A stretch of 36,989 nt of DNA from Curtobacterium sp. VKM Ac-1395 (GCF_015350975.1 NZ_JADKRX010000013.1:1-36989), one strand, 5' to 3'; shown: positions 8,681 to 16,377, numbered from the stretch's first letter. The notes: a model not told the origin generated them from the sequence alone. Numbers and translations: made by a program.

Positions 8681-9049
8681 ATGGCGAGTCCGGGGTGGTT
8701 GGGGGCGGTCGGCTGCGCTCTGCTTGTGCTCCTCGTCAACGTGGCAATTTGGGGTGTTGTGTCGGTCGCGACGAATGGAATGGGTCGCAATCACGCGGCT
8801 GGCATACGATTGCCGTCGCTGCTGCACAGCGACGACGCCTGGCGAGCCGGCCATCTTGCCGGGCAGAGAATCATGCGGCCGTTCTTGATCGCGGCGGCGA
8901 TCGTCGTGATCGTGTCGATCCCAGCGCAACTGGCGCCAGCGCTTTACCTCGTGCTGCTCGGACTTTCCCTCGCTTGCACACTGGCTGCTCTCGGGGCAGG
9001 TGCGCTGTCCGCGTCCCGGGCTGCTCGCCAAATTACTCGGGACCGCTGA
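8681..9049 (+). CDS. SdpI-family membrane protein
   Basis: 122 aa with three hydrophobic segments: near the start (WLGAVGCALLVLLVNVAIWG), and a pair near the end (FLIAAAIVVIVSIPA and LYLVLLGLSLACTLAALG). Between them lies NHAAGIRLPSLLHSDDAWRA, which resembles the GIR..T..S..AW..GH signature of the SdpI family. SdpI in Bacillus gives immunity to a cannibalism toxin; most actinobacterial members are uncharacterised. A GGGAGGCGGAG ribosome-binding site lies just before the ATG. No toxin gene is seen next to it. Confidence 0.7.
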   Translation: MASPGWLGAVGCALLVLLVNVAIWGVVSVATNGMGRNHAAGIRLPSLLHSDDAWRAGHLAGQRIMRPFLIAAAIVVIVSIPAQLAPALYLVLLGLSLACTLAALGAGALSASRAARQITRDR

Positions 9050-9276
9050 TGAACTGAGCCTCCTCGACACCCGTTGCGCGCGCTCAGCGACCTCGTTGCG
9101 TGACGCGGGGCATCTGCCTAACTACGCAGTCGACCGGCCCTCGCGTTTAGCACCCATTCCGCACTCGCCCGAATGGCCATTGGACGGCGTTAGTGCTGGT
9201 GCCGGACTGCTTTGGGAACCAACACCACACTGCGCAGACGAGCGCTACTGCCACCGCGACGACTTATTAGGTGGTG

Positions 9277-9356
9277 ACGAAGCCGCGCGCTCCGCTACGC
9301 TCGCGGAAGCGGCATAACCGAACCGACACCGTGTCCACGATCAAGGGCCAAGGCCC
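9277..9356 (+). mobile_element. IS3-family insertion sequence, right-end remnant (80 bp)
   Basis: These 80 bp are identical, except one base (9287), to 10661-10740, which is the 3' end of an IS3-type transposase gene plus the IS end. Here only the last codons (ARSATLAEAA and stop) and the downstream IS end remain. Outside the 80 bp the two copies diverge at once, which marks the IS boundary near AAGGCCC. Confidence 0.75.
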
Positions 9357-9481
9357 AGCGCGCGCGACTGGCCGCGGCATCCGAAGGCAACCCGGTGATG
9401 ACTGTCGGCATCGACCGCCCCACCTTGGATCGCGACGTCCGCCGGCTCACAGCCGACACCGCGTCGCAGCTCCCGCACTGA
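9357..9481 (+). pseudogene. Tail of an unknown gene after the IS end
   Basis: Directly after the IS boundary one frame reads RARLAAASEGNPVMTVGID, continues with RPTLDRDVRRLTADTASQLPH and stops at 9479-9481. The balanced composition suggests the C-terminus of a real protein cut by the IS insertion, but no family is recognised. Confidence 0.3.
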
Positions 9482-9528
9482 ACGAGCGGCGCCGACCGAC
9501 GCCGCTCCCGGAGAGAAAGAAGCACACA

Positions 9529-10287
9529 ATGTCAAACTCGCTCGATGGCAAGGTCGCACTCGTCACCGGTGGTGGCGGAGGGATCGGGCGCGAGACCGCG
9601 AAGGTCCTCGTCGACCACGGCGCACGGGTCGTCGTCGCCGACCTGTCCGAGGATGCCGGCAACGGGACGCTCGAGTACATCGACGGCGGAGACGCCGTGG
9701 CGTTCGTCCGGGCGGACGTGACCGACCTCGCGTCGATGCAGCACCTGGTCCAGGCCGCGGTGGACCGCTACGGCCGACTCGACATCGCGCACAACAACGC
9801 CGGCATCGAGCTCACCGGCCCCGACCTCGCCGACGTCACGGTGGAGCAGTTCGACAAGGTGATCGCCGTCAACCTCACCGGAGTGTTCATCAGCATGAAG
9901 GCCGAGATCCCGCAGATGCTGGCGCAGGGCGGCGGATCCATCATCAACACCGCCTCGTCCCTCGGGCAGTCCGCCATCGCCCACCAGTCCGCCTACGTCA
10001 CGTCGAAGCACGGCGTCATCGGCCTCACCCGAGCCGCCGCGGTGGAGTACTCCGACAAAGGCATCCGCGTGAACGCAGTGCTGCCCGGGGTGATCCAGAC
10101 GCCAATGATAGACGCGCTGGAGGAGACCTACCCCGGCTTCAAGGACGCGCTGCTGACGAAGCACCCGATCGGCCGACTCGGCACGCCGCACGACATCGCC
10201 GAGATGGTCGCGTGGCTCGGTTCCGACGCGGCCGCCTTCGCGACCGGCTCGCAGTTCGCCGTCGACGGCGGGTACCTCGCGATTTAG
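9529..10287 (+). CDS. SDR-family NAD(P)-dependent oxidoreductase
   Basis: 252 aa, a classical short-chain dehydrogenase. The cofactor motif is TGGGGGIG at residues 14-21, an Asp after the second strand (VVVADLS) suggests preference for NAD(H), and NNAG, the catalytic Ser in NTASSLG and Tyr-x3-Lys in SAYVTSKHG are all present, with the usual GRLGTPHDIAEMVAWLGSD and VDGGY at the end. The substrate cannot be read from the sequence. GGAGAGAAAGAAGC precedes the ATG at 9529. The gene lies between two same-orientation IS3 ends and was probably brought in by them. A strong hairpin follows the stop. Confidence 0.9.
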   Translation: MSNSLDGKVALVTGGGGGIGRETAKVLVDHGARVVVADLSEDAGNGTLEYIDGGDAVAFVRADVTDLASMQHLVQAAVDRYGRLDIAHNNAGIELTGPDLADVTVEQFDKVIAVNLTGVFISMKAEIPQMLAQGGGSIINTASSLGQSAIAHQSAYVTSKHGVIGLTRAAAVEYSDKGIRVNAVLPGVIQTPMIDALEETYPGFKDALLTKHPIGRLGTPHDIAEMVAWLGSDAAAFATGSQFAVDGGYLAI

Positions 10288-10300
10288 ACGAGGTGGCCAC

Positions 10301-10348
10301 GACGGACGGGAGGCACGGTGTCAGCTGGCACCGTGCCTCACGTCCGTC
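10301..10348 (+). terminator. Hairpin terminator after the SDR gene
   Basis: A 20-bp stem (10301-10320 with 10329-10348, one mismatch) and an 8-nt loop, 13 bp after the SDR stop. There is no U-tract, as is common in actinobacteria. Confidence 0.8.
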
Positions 10349-10371
10349 ACCGGTCGCACCGCGACCGCGGG

Positions 10372-10701
10372 TCGCTGGTCGGCGCGATCTTCCACTCCGA
10401 CCACGGCAGCGTCTACACCTCGAAGGCCTACGCCGCGCTCTGCGAGCAGCTGGGCGTGACCCAGTCCACGGGCGCGGTCGGCACGAGTGCCGACAACTCA
10501 CTCGCGGAAAGCTTCAACGCCACGCTCAAGCGCGAACTCCTCGCCGGCCGGCCAGCGTTCCCGGACCAGGCCACCGCCTACCGGCCCGTGTTCCGGTGGG
10601 CGAACCGCTACAACACTCGCCGGCGCCACTCCGCGATCGGCAACATCAGCCCGAACGCCTACGAAGCCGCACGCTCCGCTACGCTCGCGGAAGCGGCATA
10701 A
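10372..10701 (+). pseudogene. IS3-family transposase OrfB, C-terminal fragment
   Basis: The frame carries the end of an integrase core: GAIFHSDHGSVYTSKAYAAL with the second catalytic Asp, then GTSADNSLAESFNATLKREL with the catalytic Glu, and RYNTRRRHSAIGNISPNAYE at the end. The first half of OrfB, with the first Asp, and OrfA are missing; the match starts right behind the SDR terminator. It is therefore inactive. The last 80 bp including the IS end are repeated at 9277-9356. Confidence 0.85.
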
Positions 10702-10740
10702 CCGAACCGACACCGTGTCCACGATCAAGGGCCAAGGCCC
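10661..10740 (+). mobile_element. IS3-family right end, second copy
   Basis: Direct repeat of 9277-9356 (one mismatch in 80 bp). The two same-orientation ends bracket the SDR gene, leaving a decayed composite-transposon layout. Confidence 0.75.
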
Positions 10741-10742
10741 CG

Positions 10743-10874
10743 GCGTTTGCGCAGGTCAGCGGCTCGTTCGCCCAGTGGGCGCATCAAGCGATAGACGCAA
10801 AGCCGACGTGATTAGGTCGTCGGTTCGATTCCGACAGGCGGCTCCGGCGAACAGCCCCTGACCTGCGCAAACGC
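10743..10874. repeat. 17-bp inverted repeat flanking a tRNA fragment
   Basis: GCGTTTGCGCAGGTCAG at 10743-10759 is the perfect reverse complement of 10858-10874. The right copy is inside the terminator loop region behind the tRNA fragment; the left copy abuts the IS3 end. It could be a duplicated junction from recombination at the tRNA. Confidence 0.7.
10812..10845 (+). other. tRNA 3' fragment (T-arm and acceptor strand), att-site-like
   Basis: The bases AGGTC form a variable loop, GTCGG-TTCGATT-CCGAC (10819-10835) is a perfect T-arm, and AGGCGGC plus discriminator T and CC follow. The acceptor strand and T73 suit an actinobacterial threonine tRNA. Upstream sequence does not form an anticodon arm, so the 5' half is missing. 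Such 3' fragments are typical of attachment sites of elements that integrate into tRNA genes. No integrase was found in the window. Confidence 0.6.
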
Positions 10875-10890
10875 AGGGCAGGGGCTGTTC
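10849..10890 (+). terminator. Hairpin terminator behind the tRNA fragment
   Basis: The stem pairs 10849-10867 with 10872-10890 (18 pairs, one A/G mismatch) around the loop CAAA. It probably belonged to the original tRNA transcript. Confidence 0.75.
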
Positions 10891-11102
10891 GGTTCTGGTG
10901 GTCGCGCGGTGCGCTGGCCTCACGGCTCTGCCCGACACCGACGTCGCTCTCCTCTGCGACGGACCTCTCGCCGGCTGAGCGCTCGCGGCCGGCATCCTGT
11001 CCGTGTGCCGATAGGCCTCGCACCGCTCGGCAACGCAGCGTGGCGTTGCGTCGCGACCTGGCGACGGCTCGGCGGGGCGCGATCGTCTCGTGCGTTGGCG
11101 GA

Positions 11103-11414
11103 CTACGGGAGCTTGGACGCGAGGACGTCGGCCGCCAGGATCTCGGGTGCTGCGCTGAGGAGGTGCTGGTTGGCCATCAGGGCTGCGACGATGGCGCCGT
11201 TGGCGTGGGCGTCGCGAGCGGCCTCGTCGGGGAATGCATCGAAGATCCAGAAGGTGTCGGCGTGGGTCCTGACCGCGAACCAGACAATCGTTCCTACTTC
11301 TTCGTTGGCGAGTGCGACAGCGCCGGCGAGCAGATCGGCGACCGCGTCATGCTGTCCATCGGCCGCGACGATCTTGGCGACGAAGGCATACGGAAGTGAT
11401 GCGGGTGTGGACAT
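11103..11414 (-). CDS. ABM-domain (YgiN-like) monooxygenase
   Basis: 103 aa, the full length of a single antibiotic-biosynthesis-monooxygenase domain: a ferredoxin-like fold predicted from FVAKIVAADGQHDAVADLLAG, TIVWFAVRTHADTFWIFDAF and DEAARDAHANGAIVAALMAN. Family members oxidise quinols or aromatic substrates without cofactor; the substrate here is unknown. AGGAGA lies before the ATG at 11414. It is divergent from the DJ-1/AraC regulator, which is the likely controller of this gene. Confidence 0.8.
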   Translation of the reverse strand: MSTPASLPYAFVAKIVAADGQHDAVADLLAGAVALANEEVGTIVWFAVRTHADTFWIFDAFPDEAARDAHANGAIVAALMANQHLLSAAPEILAADVLASKLP

Positions 11415-11522
11415 GAGGGGTTCTCCTAGGTGTCGAGGTTTCTTGGTGAAGCGAGTTCAGCGTATGACGAGCGAGAGCCGGTGGGGAGTGGCGTACACGG
11501 CAGTATTGCTATTGTTTACGTC

Positions 11523-12464
11523 ATGCGTATCGGACTGATCGCGATCGACGGCTGCTTGGGTTCGGCTATCGCGTCGATCATCGACATCGTGCGGGTGGCC
11601 GACGGAGCCCGCGGCGATGTCGACCCGCGGATCGACCCGATCGAACTCGCCATCCTCGGACCGAAACGGCGAGTGACCACGACGGCATCGATGACCCTGT
11701 CGGTGGACCACCCGCTGTCGGAGTCCGGAGAGTTCGACGTGGTCGTCGTCCCTGCGCTTGGAACCCTTACGGCCGCCGCTACCAACGACGCCCTCCAGAG
11801 CCGAGATGCTCGTTCGGTCATCGCCTCGCTCGGGCGCCTCGACGAGGCGACCACCCGGATCGCCGCGGCGTGCACCGGCGTGTTCGCCGTCGCCGAGACC
11901 GGACGGATGCATCATCGGAGGGCGACGACCAGCTGGTTCCTGGGGCCGGAGTTCCTGAAGCGCTATCCGACCGTCGCCCTCGATCTCGACACCATGGTCG
12001 TGGTCGACGGGAACCTCGTCACCGCCGGCGCCGCCTTCGCCCACATCGACCTCGCGCTCTCACTCGTGCGATCGATCAGCCCCGACCTGGCCCAACATGT
12101 CGCCAAGCTCCTCATCATCGACGAGCGCCCGTCGCAGGCGGCCTTCGTCGCCTACGAACATCTCCGGCACGAGGACCCGATCGTCGTCGAGTTCGAACGC
12201 TTCGTGCGCGCCCGCCTGGACGAACCGTTCAACGTCGCCTTCGTCGCGCAGTCGCTCGGCACCAGCCGGCGCACCCTCGAACGACGAGTCCGTGCGGCGC
12301 TCAACCTCACTCCGCTCGGCTTCGCCCAACGGCTTCGCATCGAACGGGCTCGGCACCTCTCAGCAACCACGGACCTCACCTCCGCCGAGATCGCGCTACG
12401 GGTCGGCTACGCGAACGCCGAGACTCTGCGCTCCCTCCTGCGCAGGGAGCGACGCCGTTCCTGA
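11523..12464 (+). CDS. GlxA-type transcriptional regulator (DJ-1/PfpI domain plus AraC HTH)
   Basis: 313 aa. Residues 1-190 form a DJ-1/PfpI-like sensor domain (MRIGLIAIDGC, FDVVVVPALG, AAACTGVFAVAETG with the nucleophile-elbow Cys, ATTSWFL, TAGAAFAHIDLAL). Residues 210-313 are an AraC-type DNA-binding domain with two helix-turn-helix units (NVAFVAQSLGTSRRTLERRV and SAEIALRVGYANAETLRSLL). The ATG at 11523 begins exactly at the first beta-strand, so the longer frame upstream is not needed. It is divergent from the ABM monooxygenase. The ligand is unknown. Confidence 0.9.
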   Translation: MRIGLIAIDGCLGSAIASIIDIVRVADGARGDVDPRIDPIELAILGPKRRVTTTASMTLSVDHPLSESGEFDVVVVPALGTLTAAATNDALQSRDARSVIASLGRLDEATTRIAAACTGVFAVAETGRMHHRRATTSWFLGPEFLKRYPTVALDLDTMVVVDGNLVTAGAAFAHIDLALSLVRSISPDLAQHVAKLLIIDERPSQAAFVAYEHLRHEDPIVVEFERFVRARLDEPFNVAFVAQSLGTSRRTLERRVRAALNLTPLGFAQRLRIERARHLSATTDLTSAEIALRVGYANAETLRSLLRRERRRS

Positions 12465-12893
12465 CCTATCGCCATGCCTTAGAACCACCTCTCAGCACGT
12501 CGCGTCGACGCTCCTGCGTCGCCCCTGGACCACCCACTCGACACGCCCGCAGCACAGGTCATGTGACGTGTCCCGGCTTCCCGGACGGTCGGGGTTTGGG
12601 TGGCTGTGATGTCGCTGCGTTCTCGTCGAGGGGGTCAGCAGACCCGATCAGGGTCGACTGGGATGAGACGCGAAGGCGGTCAGGTCAGGGCGGCCGAAGC
12701 CGGCCGGCGGGGTAGCGTCGGTCACGTCGAGGTCTTTCGGACGGATGGCGTAGGAACCTCCGTCGTCGGGAGACCTCGACGTCTAATCTGCGGACCGACG
12801 CGCCCGGCCGACCTACACCCTCATCTGGGAAAGAGCCCCCATAGCGGCGGCCGTCGCCGGCGTCAGAGGCGGCGCGTACCGTAGGGCATGCCT
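12465..12893. other. Non-coding stretch with a 12-bp inverted repeat
   Basis: No credible gene. ACGTCGAGGTCT at 12724-12735 and its perfect reverse complement at 12771-12782 are separated by 35 bp that contain an inner CGGACGG/CCGTCG pairing. This marks the edge between the accessory mosaic and the plasmid-like backbone. An origin or operator is possible but there are no iterons. Confidence 0.4.
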
Positions 12894-13119
12894 GGAATTG
12901 TTCCCCCCAACGGTTCCGGGCATCCGGCTCGAGCAGCCCCCCAGATTCGCTCGAGCTGTAGGCGGCCCCGGTCCTGTTCCCCCCAACAGGCCGGGGCCGC
13001 TTCACGCTCCGGCCTCGCGCGCCGAGGCGAGCTGCTCGAGCGGGATCCTGATCGGACCGCCGCCGGCGGACTGTCCTGGCCTGATCGGGCCGCCTGCGGC
13101 GGACTGCATTGACTGATCT
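12894..13119 (+). repeat. Cluster of hairpins: two C6-loop hairpins and tandem 33-bp hairpin repeats
   Basis: Hairpin one (12894-12917) and hairpin two (12962-13000, 10-bp GCGGCCCCGG stem plus inner CCTGTT/AACAGG) both present the loop context GTTCCCCCCAAC. Two palindromic GCTCGAGC boxes lie between them. From 13048 a unit beginning CTGATCGG and holding CCGCC-3nt-GGCGG and GGACTG repeats with a 33-bp period (13048, 13081, partial at 13113). The whole set leads into structured element A. Confidence 0.65.
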
Positions 13120-13121
13120 GA

Positions 13122-13353
13122 GCCGGCAAGCCGGCGCTGCGCTATGAACCCTTCGGGTTCGTTGTTTGCCCGGGAAGCCTTTGGCGATTGTACGGTCGGC
13201 TCTCTCCGCGCAACCCACTCCGCTATCGGCCCGCACGCGAGAACTTCCTCCTTCCGCTGCGCTCCCTCCGGAACTTCTCGGAGCGTTCCGGCTCCGGGGT
13301 TGCACTCCGTTCCCCTCCCTGATCGGCACTACGTGCCTTCCCGGGCAAACAAC
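13122..13353 (+). promoter_or_regulatory. Structured upstream element A (three-copy family)
   Basis: A GCCGGC hairpin (13122-13135) and a GAACCC-TTC-GGGTTC hairpin (13146-13160) precede a perfect 17-bp long-range stem P1 (13161-13177 with 13337-13353). Just inside P1 lie a small GCC-TTT-GGC hairpin, TACGGT (13191-13196), an inner stem P2 (13210-13216 with 13297-13303), a CCGGAAC/GTTCCGG hairpin, and a GGCAC-TAC-GTGCC hairpin against the 3' strand of P1. The ribosome-binding site AGGGAGAGGAAG follows directly outside P1. Elements B and C keep the layout while their stem sequences change together. Confidence 0.7.
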
Positions 13354-13373
13354 GAAAGGGAGAGGAAGCAGAA

Positions 13374-13766
13374 ATGATGTTGATGGGTATCCGAGCGACC
13401 GCAGATGGTCGCGCCGAGGGCGTCGTCGTGAACGTGAGGACCTCCGTCCTCGCGGGCCTCCAAGCGCAGATCGGGTGCGGTGCGGTGGACGTGGCCCACC
13501 TCCCGAACCAGATCGAGGCGTGGGTCGATGACAACGGCGCATACACCGCCGAAGTCAACGCGCCCGCGACCGTCGCCGCGGTGGTCCTCGGTCGGCCCCG
13601 GCACGCGGACCCGCTCTACGGGCCGGTCGTGTTCCTGACCAGCGACCGCGCCGGTGAGGTCCGGTCGCTGTCGCCGGATCAGTACAAGGCGGTCATGGCC
13701 GCATTCGAGCAGGCACGTGCCGCGCTCACCCGGGCGGAAGCGCTGCTTGCAGCGCTGTCCCGCTAA
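13374..13766 (+). CDS. DUF3846-like small plasmid protein
   Basis: 130 aa. The central part resembles DUF3846 plasmid/phage proteins: LQAQIGCGAVDVAHLPNQIE, then AWVDDNG, an ATVAAVVLG region in place of the usual asparagine-alanine-threonine block, and PLYGPVVFLTSD followed by LSPDQYKAVM. The C-terminus is an alanine-rich helix. No function is known for the family. It is the first gene behind structured element A and stands 101 bp before the ParB-like gene, so the two probably share a transcript. The ATG at 13374 has AGGGAGAGGAAG at good distance. Confidence 0.7.
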   Translation: MMLMGIRATADGRAEGVVVNVRTSVLAGLQAQIGCGAVDVAHLPNQIEAWVDDNGAYTAEVNAPATVAAVVLGRPRHADPLYGPVVFLTSDRAGEVRSLSPDQYKAVMAAFEQARAALTRAEALLAALSR

Positions 13767-13867
13767 CACCACCCGCAGCACCCATAGAAACGACCGGGTG
13801 CGGAGTTCCCGACAATCACTACTTGCCAGGACCCGCACCCGGTCACTACCGGAAAGCGTACAGAACA

Positions 13868-15346
13868 ATGACCATCACAGACAACGTCCACTTCACCCAC
13901 CTGACCGACACGCCCGAGGCCGACCAGCCCACCCCCGAGGCCACACCGGCCACGGACGGCGTGGAACTGGTGACCCTCCCGGCGCTGAACGTGTCGATCG
14001 AGAACAACGTCCGCACCGCGGCCGACCTCGACCCCGCGTTCCTGGCCTCCGTAAAGCAGCACGGGGTGCTCCTGCCGACCATCGGCTACCGCGACCAGGA
14101 CGGCCGCGTCGTCGTCCGGGACGGGCAGATGCGCGTCCTGGCAGCCATCGAGGCCGGGTGCGACGTGCCAGTGTTCGTCACCGCACGTGACGACAACACA
14201 GCCAAGCGAATTGCGGAGCAGTTGGTCGCCAACGAGCGCCGCACCGCCCTGACGGACGGTGACCGGCTCGCCGCGTACCGGCAGTTGGAAATCGAGGGCC
14301 TGTCGGTCACCGCGATCGCCAAGGAGACCGGCACGAAGCGGGACACCGTGAAGGCGACCCTCGCCGTGGCGAAGTCGGAGGCCGCGACGAAGGCGGTCAC
14401 CGACTCCGCGCTCACCCTGGACGACGCACTGCTGTTCGCGGAGTTCCAGGACGACCCGGAGGCCATCGCGGAACTGCAGGGCTGCGTGGACGAGGGGTAC
14501 GCCGACGAACTGAAGTTCACGGCCGAGCGCATTCGGCAGGACCGGCAGGGCAAGGCAGACATGGCCCGGATCGCGGGGGAGTGGGAAGCCAAGGGCGTCC
14601 GCGTCGTCACCAGCGAGGACGACTACACGACCCTGTCGAGCCTGACCGACGCTAACGACGACGCCGAGGACCGCCCCGTCCTCGATGCCGAGGCGCACGC
14701 GACCGGCTGCGCCGGTCACGCCGTGTTCCTGCAGGCATGGGGTGAGCACACCGCGGTCGCGGTGTGCACCACCCCGGTGGCGCACCACGTGAAGTACCCG
14801 CGGTACTCGTTCAGCACGGCCCCGGCTGCGGAGCTGACCGAGGAAGAAGTGGCCGAGCAGAAGGAGGCCGAGAAGGCCGCGCGCCGGGAACTGATCGCCA
14901 ACAACAAGGCGTGGGACGCTGCGGACACGCTCCGGATCGAGTTCGTGAAGTCGCTCCTGCAGCGGAAGACGCTGCCGAAGGACTGGACGATGTTCGCCGC
15001 TGTCGCGGGCACCCGTCATGGGTGGACCATGCGCGCCGACAACAGCGGCGGTGTCCGGGACCTGCTCAGCATCGAGTCGGGCAGCGGCTACGGCGCTGAC
15101 ACGGTGGCGACGTGGGTCGAGCAGCACCCCGCGAAGGCACCGCACGTCGCCCTCGCCGTGGTGCTGTCCGCGTTCGAGAACGCGGCGAACCGCGAGTGGT
15201 GGCGTCGTCCCGCCACCGAGGGCGCGGCGTACCTCAACCAGTTGGCCGCATGGGGCCACCGCTTGACCGACGTCGAGAAGATCGCCGCGGGCATCCAGCC
15301 CGAGCCGGTCGACTCGGTCGAGGACGCGGACACCGCAGCCGAGTAG
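13868..15346 (+). CDS. ParB/RepB/Spo0J-family protein
   Basis: 492 aa. After a 40-residue polar start comes a ParB N-terminal domain: FLASVKQHGVLLPTIGYRD, VVVRDGQMRVLAAIEAG, EQLVANERRTALTDGDRLAA, and a helix-turn-helix at GLSVTAIAKETGTKRDTVKA (about residues 140-165). The second half is a long plasmid-specific region with a charged coiled-coil stretch (ELTEEEVAEQKEAEKAARRE). No ParA ATPase is adjacent, so a classical partition role is not certain; many such plasmid ParB-like proteins sit in conjugative leading regions and some are nucleases. The ATG at 13868 was chosen over an upstream in-frame start because the domain follows it. Confidence 0.85.
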   Translation: MTITDNVHFTHLTDTPEADQPTPEATPATDGVELVTLPALNVSIENNVRTAADLDPAFLASVKQHGVLLPTIGYRDQDGRVVVRDGQMRVLAAIEAGCDVPVFVTARDDNTAKRIAEQLVANERRTALTDGDRLAAYRQLEIEGLSVTAIAKETGTKRDTVKATLAVAKSEAATKAVTDSALTLDDALLFAEFQDDPEAIAELQGCVDEGYADELKFTAERIRQDRQGKADMARIAGEWEAKGVRVVTSEDDYTTLSSLTDANDDAEDRPVLDAEAHATGCAGHAVFLQAWGEHTAVAVCTTPVAHHVKYPRYSFSTAPAAELTEEEVAEQKEAEKAARRELIANNKAWDAADTLRIEFVKSLLQRKTLPKDWTMFAAVAGTRHGWTMRADNSGGVRDLLSIESGSGYGADTVATWVEQHPAKAPHVALAVVLSAFENAANREWWRRPATEGAAYLNQLAAWGHRLTDVEKIAAGIQPEPVDSVEDADTAAE

Positions 15347-15356
15347 GTGAACCAGC

Positions 15357-15383
15357 GTGGGGGTCGCAGCCAGCGGCCCCCAC
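15357..15383 (+). terminator. Terminator after the ParB-like gene
   Basis: An 11-bp stem GTGGGGGTCGC/GCGGCCCCCAC (one G-U pair) with loop AGCCA, 11 bp past the stop. The hairpin after ardC (17398-17422) is nearly the same sequence. Confidence 0.8.
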
Positions 15384-15561
15384 GCCCACCCGGCACCGGA
15401 TCATGTCTCATCGCCCCGTCCGAGTGTCCGTGGGCTGCGCGGCGGCTTCGCCACCGCAGCAAGGGGCTTCGCCCCCTCCTGGACCCCGGAGCCCCTCGAC
15501 GGAGCTCTCGGCTGTCACCGCCTGCGGCGGGTCCAGGACGGCGACGCAGGTGCCGCGTGCC

Positions 15562-15831
15562 TTAGATCTCTTCCCAGGAAAGCTGCGCCACCTGCATAGT
15601 TCTCGCCCAGAGGAATCGGTTGATGGGGACTCCATCGCATTTGACAGTGAACGTGGGCGTCGGACGGACGATCCCCAACTCAACTTGCTCCTGTGCCCAC
15701 GCGAGCAGGGCGTCGAGGGTCGCCGTGGGGGCTGAGACAACACGATTACGCCGGCCTGCGATCCGGGTGTCGGTGAACGTGCCCCGATAGCCACCGAACC
15801 AACGCCAGACCAGCAACGTGTCGAAATCCAC
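15562..15831 (-). CDS. Hypothetical protein (89 aa), opposite strand to its neighbours
   Basis: From a GTG at 15831, with GGAGA four bases upstream, the frame encodes an evenly composed protein: LLVWRWFGGYRGTFTDTRIA, then a helix LDALLAWAQEQVELGI, and TFTVKCDGVPINRFLWA near the end. The surrounding longer frame, which runs on to 16758, is antisense to ardC and not protein-like, so only this part is proposed. I do not recognise a family. It is the one leftward gene inside a rightward block and starts just before structured element B. Confidence 0.5.
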   Translation of the reverse strand: MDFDTLLVWRWFGGYRGTFTDTRIAGRRNRVVSAPTATLDALLAWAQEQVELGIVRPTPTFTVKCDGVPINRFLWARTMQVAQLSWEEI

Positions 15832-15913
15832 TACGTCTCCAGACGATTGGTCGAGCGTGGCGCTCCATCCCAGGGCTTCCGGCCCCGGCCGGGAGTCGCT
15901 TCGCTCCGAGTGG

Positions 15914-16151
15914 AACCGGCTTCGCCGGCACAGTTTGGGCCTCCGGCCCGTTTCTTTGCCGTGAAGCCTTCGGCAGCGTACGGACGTCCGGGTTCCGCGC
16001 AAGCGGCAAGCCGCCGGCTCCTCCGAGATTTTCGGCACGCGGTCGCTTCGCTCCCTTATTTCGCGCCGAAATTCTCTCCCCCACCGCCCTTCGGGTTGCA
16101 CTCCGCCCTCCCGTCCTAGCGGCGACAAGTCGCCTTCACGGCAAAAAAACG
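15914..16151 (+). promoter_or_regulatory. Structured upstream element B (three-copy family)
   Basis: Same order as element A: ACCGGC-TTC-GCCGGC hairpin, GGGCC-TCC-GGCCC hairpin, then P1 (15949-15966 with 16134-16151, 18 pairs, one mismatch). Inside are GCC-TTC-GGC, TACGGA at 15979-15984, a TTTCGGC/GCCGAAA stem, GGGTTGCACTCCG, and GGCGAC-AA-GTCGCC against the 3' arm of P1. GAGAGGGAGAGGAAG and the ATG at 16171 follow. TTGCCG (15956-15961) and TACGGA are 17 bp apart, like a promoter lying within the P1 region. Confidence 0.7.
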
Positions 16152-16170
16152 AGAGGGAGAGGAAGAGCAC

Positions 16171-16377
16171 ATGCGCTACCAGATCGAGACGCTGACCCGA
16201 GTTGTCAGCAAGGCCGACGACGCAGCCGAGGCGAGGACGGCGGCACTGCGAGAGCGGGCCGCGGAACTCAAGACCGCCGCGTCGCTGGGTTGGACCCTCG
16301 CGAGCACGTTCGTTCTCGAAGGGGTCGAAGTCGCCACGTTCGTCGACACGATCACCTTCACGCCGCCCGCGGAGTGA
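16171..16377 (+). CDS. Small hypothetical protein (68 aa) behind element B
   Basis: Starts MRYQIETLTRVVSKADDAAE with an alanine/glutamate-rich helix, then a beta-like C-terminus (STFVLEGVEVATFVDTITFT). No family is recognised. The strong ribosome-binding site and its placement behind structured element B support it as a real gene. It lies 79 bp before ardC on the same strand. Confidence 0.65.
   Translation: MRYQIETLTRVVSKADDAAEARTAALRERAAELKTAASLGWTLASTFVLEGVEVATFVDTITFTPPAE

Noticed and set aside
10756..11023. Leftward frames with SESNRRPN and CRNRTDD segments
   Set aside because: These are well-known spurious translations of tRNA 3' ends and flanking terminators; here they helped to spot the tRNA fragment.
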